Source: Candidatus Sumerlaeota bacterium
GTDB lineage: Bacteria; Sumerlaeota; Sumerlaeia; JADFCT01
DNA: 10,445 bases
Direction of reading: 5' to 3'
NCBI GenBank assembly: GCA_026398575.1
Contig: JAPLSP010000589.1
Span: forward strand, 1 to 10,445
In this document: piece by piece, positions 1 to 6,800 of the stretch
Layout of the letters: every line of letters begins with the position of its first letter
Position numbering within the stretch: the first letter of the stretch is position 1
Notes under the pieces: model-generated
What the model saw: only the letters and a program-made list of their open reading frames with translations
What the model was told of the DNA's origin: nothing
Databases searched by the model: none
Translations under genes and position numbers: made by a program

Positions 1-108
1 TAAAATGAGAAATGTAAAATGAGAAATGTAAAATGAAAACGCGCGGCGACCGCCATGATGGCAGCCAATCAAAGCCTCACCGCGCTCATTTTACATTTTA
101 CATTTTAC
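1..108. repeat. AT-rich-ended inverted repeat element, copy 1
   Basis: The left end is a 14-bp direct repeat, TAAAATGAGAAATG, present twice in full (1-14, 15-28) and once partially (29-39). The right end (87-107) is three tandem copies of CATTTTA, the reverse complement of the start of the left unit. Between them is a GC-rich core that ends in CACCGCGCTC (78-87). The layout, AT-rich inverted ends around a GC-rich centre, is that of a small non-coding mobile-type or MITE-like element, but no transposase or target duplication is visible. The left end may continue outside the window. No gene is seen here. Confidence 0.6.
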
Positions 109-158
109 CTCGCGCGGGAATTGCCATTACAGCAGGCGATAATAGCATGATGCAAATT

Positions 159-266
159 TAAAATGAAAAATGAATAGCGCGCGCAGGCTTCCTTAACAGC
201 AACCAATTAAGACCCCACCGCGCTCTCATTAATCATTTCTCATTTCTCATTTCTCATTTTACATTA
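159..266. repeat. AT-rich-ended inverted repeat element, copy 2
   Basis: This is a diverged second copy of the element at 1-108. It begins TAAAATG (159-165), has a core with GCGCGCAGG, a CAGCAACCAATTAAGA-like stretch that matches CAGCCAATCAAAG of copy 1, and the same CACCGCGCTC 10-mer (216-225). It ends in repeated CATTTCT units and CATTTTA (255-261). The two 10-mers are 138 bp apart, giving the approximate period. The element lies just downstream of the thioredoxin gene stop. Bases 267-289 show no recognisable feature. Confidence 0.55.
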
Positions 267-289
267 ATAATGATTGTTCGCTGAGGGTT

Positions 290-1150
290 TCAGCTAAAAA
301 GAATTCGCGACAGCTTAGTGCGGTATTCCTCGGCCATGGAATCCTCGCGCCCCAGCATGTCGAAAATCACAAGCATCGCCTTGCGCGCAGCGCCTTCGTC
401 ATGCGCGCGGTTGCGCCGGACGCATTCGAGGAATTGCTCGAGCGCCTGCTGAAAATCGCCTTCCGCCGCCATACAACACGCCAGACTATAGCGCGCGCCA
501 ATGTCCGATTCATTGGCCGCCAGCGTCATCGCGCACGCCGAACGCCCTCCGGCCTTCTGGCAGGCGAGCATAAACTCAATCCGGGCCAGGATGCTGCGGG
601 CCTTGCCGTGGCTGGGACTGTCCGCGCCGACGGATTCCGCCAGTTTCTGGGCTTCGTCGGCTTCTCCCTTGCCGATCAAAATCCCGGCCAGCAAAACTGC
701 GGCCTGGCCGTGCTCGGGCGTGGCCTCCAACACCTTGCGCAGGATCGGTTCGGCCTTTTTGGCTTTGCCTTCGGCGATCAGTTTCTCGGCCCGCGTCGTA
801 TCGTCGTCTTCCTGCTGCGGGATCGCCTCGGCGATGATTTTCCGCACGACCGTTTCCGGTTGCGCGCCAATAAATTCGGAGACAAGTTCCCCGTTTCGCA
901 GAATCTTCACGGCCGGAATGCTCTGGATTCCAAAAGCCGCGGCGATCTCCTGATTTTCATCCACGTTGACTTTGACCAGCGTGGCGACGTCGCCAAACGG
1001 GGCCGTCGCTCTCTCGATGATGGGCCCCAGCGTTTTGCAGGGCGCGCACCACGTAGCCCAGAAATCTATGACATAGGTATGATTAGCCGGCCCGCCGAGC
1101 ACCCGGCTCTGAAAATCTTCGGGGCCATGAATATCCACAATTGCAAGCAT
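290..1150 (-). CDS. cnoX: CnoX/YbbN-type thioredoxin with C-terminal TPR-like region
   Basis: The protein has 286 residues, almost the length of E. coli CnoX (YbbN). Residues 1-110 are a thioredoxin fold with the active site WCAPC (Cys35 and Cys38) and the cis-proline loop SIPAV (Pro79). Residues about 118-286 are helical TPR-like repeats, including GKAKKAEPILRKVLEATPEH and EGDFQQALEQFLECVRRN. CnoX proteins are cytoplasmic holdases that protect substrates from oxidation and aggregation and pass them to GroEL or DnaK. E. coli CnoX lost the first active-site cysteine; this one keeps both, so it probably also has disulfide-reductase activity (inference). The start is chosen at 1150 because GAGGAA (1155-1160) sits 4-6 bases upstream and the fold begins at once (MLAIVDI); the frame stays open to 1273, but that extension looks non-coding. 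It is transcribed away from the hydrolase-like gene. Confidence 0.92.
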   Translation of the reverse strand: MLAIVDIHGPEDFQSRVLGGPANHTYVIDFWATWCAPCKTLGPIIERATAPFGDVATLVKVNVDENQEIAAAFGIQSIPAVKILRNGELVSEFIGAQPETVVRKIIAEAIPQQEDDDTTRAEKLIAEGKAKKAEPILRKVLEATPEHGQAAVLLAGILIGKGEADEAQKLAESVGADSPSHGKARSILARIEFMLACQKAGGRSACAMTLAANESDIGARYSLACCMAAEGDFQQALEQFLECVRRNRAHDEGAARKAMLVIFDMLGREDSMAEEYRTKLSRILFS

Positions 1151-1374
1151 TGAATTCCTCACTGGAAAAAGCGCGTGTCGGCGCCTTCGGGATTCTGCGC
1201 CATTTTGCGCCGCCTGAAGAAAAGGCGGCGCGCGCGCAATGAGCCCGAAGATTAACTGCAAAGGCGCCTCCACGCCAAGCGCCTTTTCAGGATTAAAACG
1301 ATGGACAAATTCGGCGGGGCAATTCCATGATCGCGGACAGGAATTCTTCCATCAAACCGATTATGGAGGGCGCC
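1151..1374. promoter_or_regulatory. Divergent intergenic region with two 8-bp hairpins
   Basis: This region lies between the divergent cnoX and hydrolase-like genes and should hold both promoters, though no convincing -35/-10 pair could be picked. Two perfect inverted repeats are visible. GCGCCGCC (1207-1214) pairs with GGCGGCGC (1224-1231) across a 9-base loop. AAAGGCGC (1260-1267) pairs with GCGCCTTT (1279-1286) across an 11-base loop, with one more T after it, so it looks like a weak terminator in the plus direction. Their role is unknown; both could be leader structures of the divergent transcripts. Confidence 0.35.
1155..1160 (-). promoter_or_regulatory. Ribosome binding site of cnoX
   Basis: On the minus strand, GAGGAA lies immediately ahead of the ATG at 1150, and the GAGG part is separated from it by six bases. 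It favours this start over the in-frame ATG at 1273. Confidence 0.6.
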
Positions 1375-1440
1375 GTGAAAATCTGTCTTTTTGCATTCGC
1401 GTTTTCATTTCCCTTCGCCGCCGTCGCTTATGAGCGGGGG
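1375..1440 (+). pseudogene. Detached signal-peptide start of the hydrolase-like gene
   Basis: A GTG at 1375, preceded by GGAGGG (1365-1370), starts MKICLFAFAFSFPFAAVA, a typical Sec signal peptide with a short positive start, a hydrophobic core and an AVA cleavage site. This frame then runs only into unrelated sequence and stops at 1507-1509. The conserved body of the protein continues in the next frame from about 1440. The strong ribosome binding site and signal peptide show that this was the original translation start. The switch of frame lies near a run of five G (1436-1440). Confidence 0.7.
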
Positions 1441-2410
1441 ATGCCTGACCGAGGAACAGTTGACGGCGCTGGAAAAAGCCGGAATGCCGGTGATCTGCGA
1501 TCAGAATGAATTCGCGCTGAAAAACAAGGAACGGAAAATCATCGTCGGTTGGATGCACGGAGACGAGCCGGATAACGCGCAGGAATTGCCAAACAAAAAA
1601 GGCTATGGCCCGCCGATCCTGCCGGAAAAAATCGTCGCGGACTCTCAGCGCATCCGGCAGGCCGATCCGTCACGGCCGGTGATGCTGAATCTCGGCCAGG
1701 GCGTCGCATGGGATGGTTACTATGGGCGCGGCGTGCGGACAAACAAACCTGAAGACTACCCCAAATATATCCAGGGATGCGATATCGCCTCCTTTGATAT
1801 CTATCCCGTCACGCATGATCGCAAGGAAGTGAAAGGCAAACTGGAATTCGTCGGCAAGGGCGTGCAGCGCTTGCGGCAATGGTCCGAAAACAAGAAGCCG
1901 GTTTGGGCGTGCATCGAATGCACGCGCATCGGCAATCCCAACGTCAAGCCAACGCCCGAGCAGGTCAAGGCGATCGTATGGATGGCGCTGATTCACGGCG
2001 CCAAGGGACTGATCTACTTCAGCCATGAATTCAAACCCAAGTTCATTGAAGCCGGATTGTTAGCCGACCCGGCCATGGCGCAGGCAGCCGGCCAGGTCAA
2101 CAAGCGGATTCAGGAACTGGCGCCGGTGTTGAACAGCGCGACCATCGAAGGCGCCGTCGAGGCTTCGAGCGCGAACAAGAACGCGCCGATTGATATCATG
2201 GTCAAGCGTTCCGGCGACGCGCTGCACGTCTTTGCCATCAACATGAGCGACGCCCCAACATCCGGCGTATTCACGCTCATGAAGGCAGGCGCGGAAGAAC
2301 TGGCGGCGATTGAAGGCGAGAACCCGAGACGACGCATAGCGATTCAGCAGAGCAGGTGGCAGGATGTTTTCCAAGGATATGAAACGCATCATTACAGAAT
2401 TGGGAATTAG
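1391..2410 (+). CDS. TIM-barrel glycoside-hydrolase-like protein, N-terminus broken
   Basis: The open frame has 339 codons from a TTG at 1391; an ATG at 1430 is the other internal start. From about LTEEQLTALEKAGMPVICDQ onward it looks like an intact (beta/alpha) barrel protein. It has GWMHGDEPDNAQ (Glu59), a strand ASFDIYPVTHD and KPVWACIECT (Glu176). The two glutamates sit at ends of predicted strands, as acid/base and nucleophile do in clan GH-A enzymes; this assignment is inference and the substrate is unknown. The C-terminal part (about residue 245 on) resembles a small beta domain. As I recall the related planctomycete-type proteins, they have a signal peptide followed by about 30-40 residues (first barrel strand, helix and second strand) before the LTEEQL helix. 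Those residues are absent here and the signal peptide is out of frame, so this is probably a pseudogene, unless the assembly is wrong. Confidence 0.75.
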   Translation: MHSRFHFPSPPSLMSGGCLTEEQLTALEKAGMPVICDQNEFALKNKERKIIVGWMHGDEPDNAQELPNKKGYGPPILPEKIVADSQRIRQADPSRPVMLNLGQGVAWDGYYGRGVRTNKPEDYPKYIQGCDIASFDIYPVTHDRKEVKGKLEFVGKGVQRLRQWSENKKPVWACIECTRIGNPNVKPTPEQVKAIVWMALIHGAKGLIYFSHEFKPKFIEAGLLADPAMAQAAGQVNKRIQELAPVLNSATIEGAVEASSANKNAPIDIMVKRSGDALHVFAINMSDAPTSGVFTLMKAGAEELAAIEGENPRRRIAIQQSRWQDVFQGYETHHYRIGN

Positions 2411-2450
2411 GGGCTTTTGTGCCTTTATGGATGTATCGCTAAAGCCTGTC

Positions 2451-2544
2451 CGAGAAGCCACGCTGAAGCGTGCTCGAAGGGATTGGCTGCTGAACAACAC
2501 CCCTGCTGAAGCAGGGTGCAAAGAAGAGCCTGCTGAAGCAGGCT
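2451..2544. repeat. Three tandem TGAA-loop hairpins
   Basis: Three short perfect stem-loops share the loop TGAA and the core GCTGAAGC. They are CACGC-TGAA-GCGTG (2459-2472, with an outer CGAG/CTCG clamp at 2451-2454 and 2473-2476), CCCTGC-TGAA-GCAGGG (2501-2516) and AGCCTGC-TGAA-GCAGGCT (2527-2544). No T-run follows any of them, so they are not classical intrinsic terminators, though they could stop or protect the upstream transcript. Loops are identical while stems differ with matching changes on both sides, as in a repetitive extragenic palindrome family. Confidence 0.6.
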
Positions 2545-2574
2545 AATCCCGGAAGGCGGCGGCAGACAGATACT

Positions 2575-3552
2575 ATGACGAAGTGGACGGATATTGCAGT
2601 TATTGTGGTAACATGGAACTCGGCGAAATGGATTGGCGGGTGTTTAGAGGCGTTGGCCAAAACCCGTTATGAAGGCAACTTGACGGTCATCGTCGTTGAT
2701 AATGCTTCGTCCGACGACAGTCACCAGATCACATGGAATTTCACCGCAGAATATGTGAGCTCGAATGCCGGCCGCAGCGGCGCCAGCTCAGGAAAGCGCA
2801 TAGAGTGGATAATGATCTGCGAAAATGAAAACCTGGGATTCGGAGGGGCAAATAACCAAGGCTGGCAGGACGAGGACGCGGAGGCGCCCATCATCGTCTT
2901 TCTCAATCCCGACACCGAGGTCACCCCCGATTGGCTGACGCCAATCGCAGAGCGCTTCGAGTCATCTCCGGATACGGCGATCATCGGATGCAAGCTGCTC
3001 TTCCCATCGTCTTCCGAATCCAGCGGCGCGCAAGGGCCATCCAACCCATCCATCATCCAACACGCCGGCGGCATTATATATGACAACGGCATGACCGATC
3101 ACATCGGGACCGGTCAGGAAGATCGCGGCCAATATGACCGCCCGCTGGAAATGGACTATGTCACGGGCGCAGCAATGGCCGTGCGGCGGACGCTTCTGGA
3201 AGAAGCCGGCGGCTTCGACGATCTGTTTTATCCGGCGTATTTCGAGGAGACGGATTTATGCGCGCAAGCCCATGCGCGCGGCCTGAAGGTGGTTTATGAG
3301 CCGCGCTCCGTCGTCATCCATCATGAATCCACGTCGCTGACGCGCGGCAGCCGGCGCTTTATCCGGTTCTATGCGCGGGGACGGGCCAAGTTTTTAATGA
3401 AGCATTTTTCCGCCGCCGACTGGCTTTGCCGGTTTTTGCCTTTCGAGCTTCGCTGGTTCCGCTGGCGCCAATCGCGCGAAGAATACGGGTGCATCCTGCT
3501 ATCGTATGCCGGCGCCTTGATTGGAAAATGGAAGGGAAAGAAGAAGGCATAG
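2575..3552 (+). CDS. Family 2 glycosyltransferase (rhamnosyltransferase-like)
   Basis: The protein has 325 residues with a GT-A fold of family GT2. The nucleotide-sugar site opens with AVIVVTWNS (residues 8-16) and VDNAS (41-45), then NLGFGGANN (86-94). The metal-binding DXD-type motif is FLNPDTEV (109-116). The acceptor side has YVTGAAMAVRR (195-205) and GGFDDLFYPAYFEETDL (212-228), with the conserved acidic pair Glu224/Glu225, followed by HHES (249-252). There is no signal peptide or membrane segment, so it probably acts on the cytoplasmic face of the inner membrane, adding a sugar such as rhamnose to a lipid-linked polysaccharide; donor and acceptor cannot be read from sequence. The stretch between the DNAS and NLGF motifs (46-85) is longer than usual. 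The ATG at 2575 has only a distant GGAAGG upstream. It stands alone, not in a polysaccharide cluster. Confidence 0.93.
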   Translation: MTKWTDIAVIVVTWNSAKWIGGCLEALAKTRYEGNLTVIVVDNASSDDSHQITWNFTAEYVSSNAGRSGASSGKRIEWIMICENENLGFGGANNQGWQDEDAEAPIIVFLNPDTEVTPDWLTPIAERFESSPDTAIIGCKLLFPSSSESSGAQGPSNPSIIQHAGGIIYDNGMTDHIGTGQEDRGQYDRPLEMDYVTGAAMAVRRTLLEEAGGFDDLFYPAYFEETDLCAQAHARGLKVVYEPRSVVIHHESTSLTRGSRRFIRFYARGRAKFLMKHFSAADWLCRFLPFELRWFRWRQSREEYGCILLSYAGALIGKWKGKKKA

Positions 3553-3631
3553 TACTCATACTCGTAAATACGACAACACAAAATCATCGCGAATACACAT
3601 GCCGGAGGAAAAGATTCATGCGGATAGGAGC

Positions 3632-3748
3632 AGCGCCAGCATTTGGAGTGCGGTTGCTTGCTGCCGCTTTAGCTTACATGGTCTATAAGATTGGGGTAGC
3701 GAAAGCGGCAGCGCGGCAGCAAGCAACCGCACTCCAAAAGCTGGCGCC
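3632..3748. repeat. Large imperfect palindromic repeat with duplicated inner arm
   Basis: The outer arms 3632-3667 and 3713-3748 are inverted copies matching at 34 of 36 bases; each contains TTTGGAGTGCGGTTGCTTGC or its complement. Inside, 3660-3674 (GCTGCCGCTTTAGCT) and 3698-3712 form a second inverted pair, matching at 14 of 15, that shares bases with the left outer arm. The right side therefore carries two tandem copies of the GCGGCAGC end, and two alternative stems are possible. The centre is a short AT-richer spacer. It is probably a non-coding mobile or REP-like element in the gap between the glycosyltransferase and glnE. No target duplication is evident. Elsewhere in 3553-3822 only a stray GGAGG-ATG (3604-3620) is visible. 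Confidence 0.75.
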
Positions 3749-3822
3749 ACTTCTGAGCGCATTACTTTCGTCCCTTGGGCAAAAATATGTGTCCGTAATT
3801 CTGAATCAGAACACTTAGCGAC

Positions 3823-6800
3823 ATGCCGCCAATGATTGAACAACTCAAGCGCCTGCATCCCGGCTTGGATGATGCGTTGCTGGAACGCCATCTGACGCAT
3901 CTTCCCGAGCGCTATTTCGAATGCTTCGATCTGGAAAGCGTTGCCCGCCATCTGGAAGGACTGGGCAGTCTATCGCCGCAGCAACCCGTTGAAGTCCTGA
4001 TCCAGTTTGGAAGCGATGGACGGGTGGATTGCACGTTTCTGGCTTTCGACTATGCGGGGGAATTCTCGCTCTTTGCCGGCATTCTGGCCGCGTCAGGCTT
4101 CGAGGTCGAATCCGGCGACATCTTCACGTACGAGCGTGAGGCGCCGGAAAGCGCCCCTCCCGCTCAGCCGCCGTCTTCCCTTCCGCTCACCAATCATCAG
4201 CGCCACCTGCTCCGCCAGCGCTGGCTGGCCTTTCAGCGCCTGCCGGACCGCCTTCGCCGCCGCCTCGTGATTGACCGCTTCCAGGGAACCATCGAGCCCG
4301 TGGACGCGCCCCCGGTATGGGCGCAGGAGTTGCGCGAACGCACGCTCGAGATCATTCTCAAAATGGAGAACAAGGAAATCGAAAAGGCCCGCAACCGCGT
4401 CAACGAAATGGTCACGCAGCGCCTTGAAAGCCTCCAGGCGCAAACCCCCGCCGTGCTTTATCCCATTCATCTCGAAATAGACAACGACGGTCCCTATACG
4501 CGCCTGAAAGTGGTATCGGAGGATACGCCCGCCTTCCTCTATTCGCTGAGCAACGCGCTGTCGCTGCGCGATATCTCCATCGAGCGCGTGACGATCCGCA
4601 CCCACGAACGGCGCATCCAGGACGAGATCGAATTCCTGAGTTTGTCCGGACAGCGGATCACGGACGCGGAAACGCTGCGCCAGATCAAGCTCTCGGCGCT
4701 GTTCACCAAGCAGTTCACCTATTTCCTGCCCAGCGCGCCCGATCCCTACGCCGCTCTGACGCGATTCAACAATCTGCTTCAGGACGTGACGCGCCTGCCG
4801 GAAGAGGGCCGCTGGCTCGAACGCTTTTCGCAAACCCGCAACCTTGACGGCCTGGCGCGCGTCCTGGGCGCCAGCGATTTCATCTGGGAGGACTTCATCC
4901 GCCTCCAGCACGAAGTGCTCCTGCCTATTCTGGAACCGGGAACGCAATCCGGAAAGTTTTTCGACCGCTCGACGCTGGCGGCGCGGCTCGAGGCGGCCTT
5001 GAAAGAAGCCGCTTCCCCTGAAGAGTGGCGGCAAAAGCTCAATGAATTTAAGGACCATGAAATATTTCTGATTGATCTGGATCACATCCTGAAAGCCGGT
5101 TCCTTTGATCCGCGTTCGCTGGCTGAAAATCTGAACGCCCTGGCGGAGTTGATCGTGCGCAAGGCATACAGCTTCGCTTTCGATCAGCTGACGCGGCATT
5201 ATGGCGTCCCGCGCACCGTCGGCGGCCTCGAGGCGCATTGCGCCGTGCTGGGGCTGGGCAAATTCGGAGGCGTGGCGATGGGATATGCCTCGGACTTCGA
5301 ACTGCTGTTCGTCTATAGCGACAATGGGGAGACCGACGGCCCCAACCGGATCAAGAACGCCGAATTTTTCGAGCGTCTGGTGCAGAGCTTCCGAGACACC
5401 ATCAAAGCCAAGCGCGAAGGTATCTTCGAGCTGGATCTTCAGTTGCGCCCTTATGGCAACAAAGGCTCCCTGGCCTCGAGTCTTGAAGCGTTTTGCCGCT
5501 ACTTCGGCCCGGGAGGCGAAGCTTATGCATACGAACGGCTGGCCTTGGTGCGCCTGCGAGCCGTGGCGGGCGATCCGATGCTCGGGGCGCAGATCGAGCG
5601 CTTGCGAGACGAGTTTGTTTACGAGGCCCAAACCATCGAGGTTCGTCAGATACACGATCTGCGCAAAAAGCAACTCAAGGAAAAAACCGGCGAGCGGCCC
5701 AACGCCAAGTTCTCACCGGGCGCGATGGTTGACTTGGAATACGCCGTTCAGATTCTCCAGGTGACCTATGCGCAGATAGCGCCTGCGTTGAAAACGCCGC
5801 GCATACATGAGGCGCTGGAAGCGCTCCTCAACGCCGGATTGCTGAGTCCGCTCGAAACCGGGCGCTTGTCGAACGCGTATTATTTTTTGCGCCGCCTGGT
5901 CAATGGACTGCGCATGTTGCGAGGCAACGCCCGCGACCTTTTTCTCCCTCCCGCCGATTCCGAAGAGTTTGTCCATCTGGCCCATCGCATGGGATACGAA
6001 CGGCGCGGCGAGCTGGACCGCTCGCAGCAGTTGTACTTGGATTTCGAGACCCATACCGCGGCCATCCGCGCGTTCGTGGAGCGGCATTTTGGGAGGGAAT
6101 CGCTCCCGGGGCCGCTCATCGGCAGCGTGGCGGACTTGGTGCTTTCCGATCAGGCGCCGCCCGAGCTCATCGAAAAAATCTTCAAGGCCGTGGGCATTCA
6201 GGACGGCCGGCAAGGCATGACGAATCTCCAACGCCTGGCGGGCAGCGGCGAACGGCGCGAACGCTTCGCGATGCTGGCGGTGCTGGCGTTCGACATGCTC
6301 CGTTCGAAAGCCGACCCGGCCATGGCCCTGAACAACTGGGAGCGGTTCTGCGATTCGCTCGAAGACCCGAAGACGCATTTCGAGACGCTGCTGTCGCAGC
6401 CCAGGCGGCTGGACATCCTTCTGAGCATCTTCTCCAACAGTCAGTTTCTTTCCGATGTGCTGGCCATCAATCCCGGAGTTTTCGAATGGGTCACGTCGCC
6501 GGCGAATTTGCATCGCACGCTCGAACGCGCCGAGGTGGAAAGGGAATTGCGCGAGCGATCCCGCAGTTTGCCGGAACACGAGGCCTGGCTCGATGCGATC
6601 CGCATTCACCGGCGCCGCGAAATCCTCAGGATCGGAACCCGCGATATCTGCCTCGGGGTTCCCATTCGCATCATTACGGGCGAGATTTCGGCGCTGGCCG
6701 ACGGCATCGTCCAGGCGACGCTCGAACGCTTCTGGCAGACCTGCGCCCAACCGGAATTATCCGAACGCTTTTGCATCCTGGCCTTCGGCAAGCTGGGCGG

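Noticed and set aside
1..270. CRISPR array
   Set aside because: The repeated units are 7-14 bp, directly adjacent and AT-rich, without unique spacers of regular size.
280..294. Stem-loop GCTGA-GGGTT-TCAGC at the cnoX stop as a terminator
   Set aside because: The stem has only five pairs, overlaps the stop codon and is not followed by a T-run on the minus strand.
401..1153. 250-codon plus-strand open frame opposite cnoX
   Set aside because: The minus strand encodes a clear thioredoxin-TPR protein; the plus frame has no domain and no ribosome binding site.
2364..2546. 60-codon plus-strand frame after the hydrolase-like gene
   Set aside because: Its second half is only the translation of the TGAA hairpin repeats (AEAG repeats), so it is not a gene.
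4093..5673. 526-codon open frame on the minus strand inside glnE
   Set aside because: It is antisense to well-conserved GlnE domains, has no recognisable motifs and reflects codon bias of the opposite strand.
5713..6750. 345-codon open frame on the minus strand inside glnE
   Set aside because: Same reason: antisense shadow of GlnE with low-complexity Arg/Gly/Ala-rich translation.
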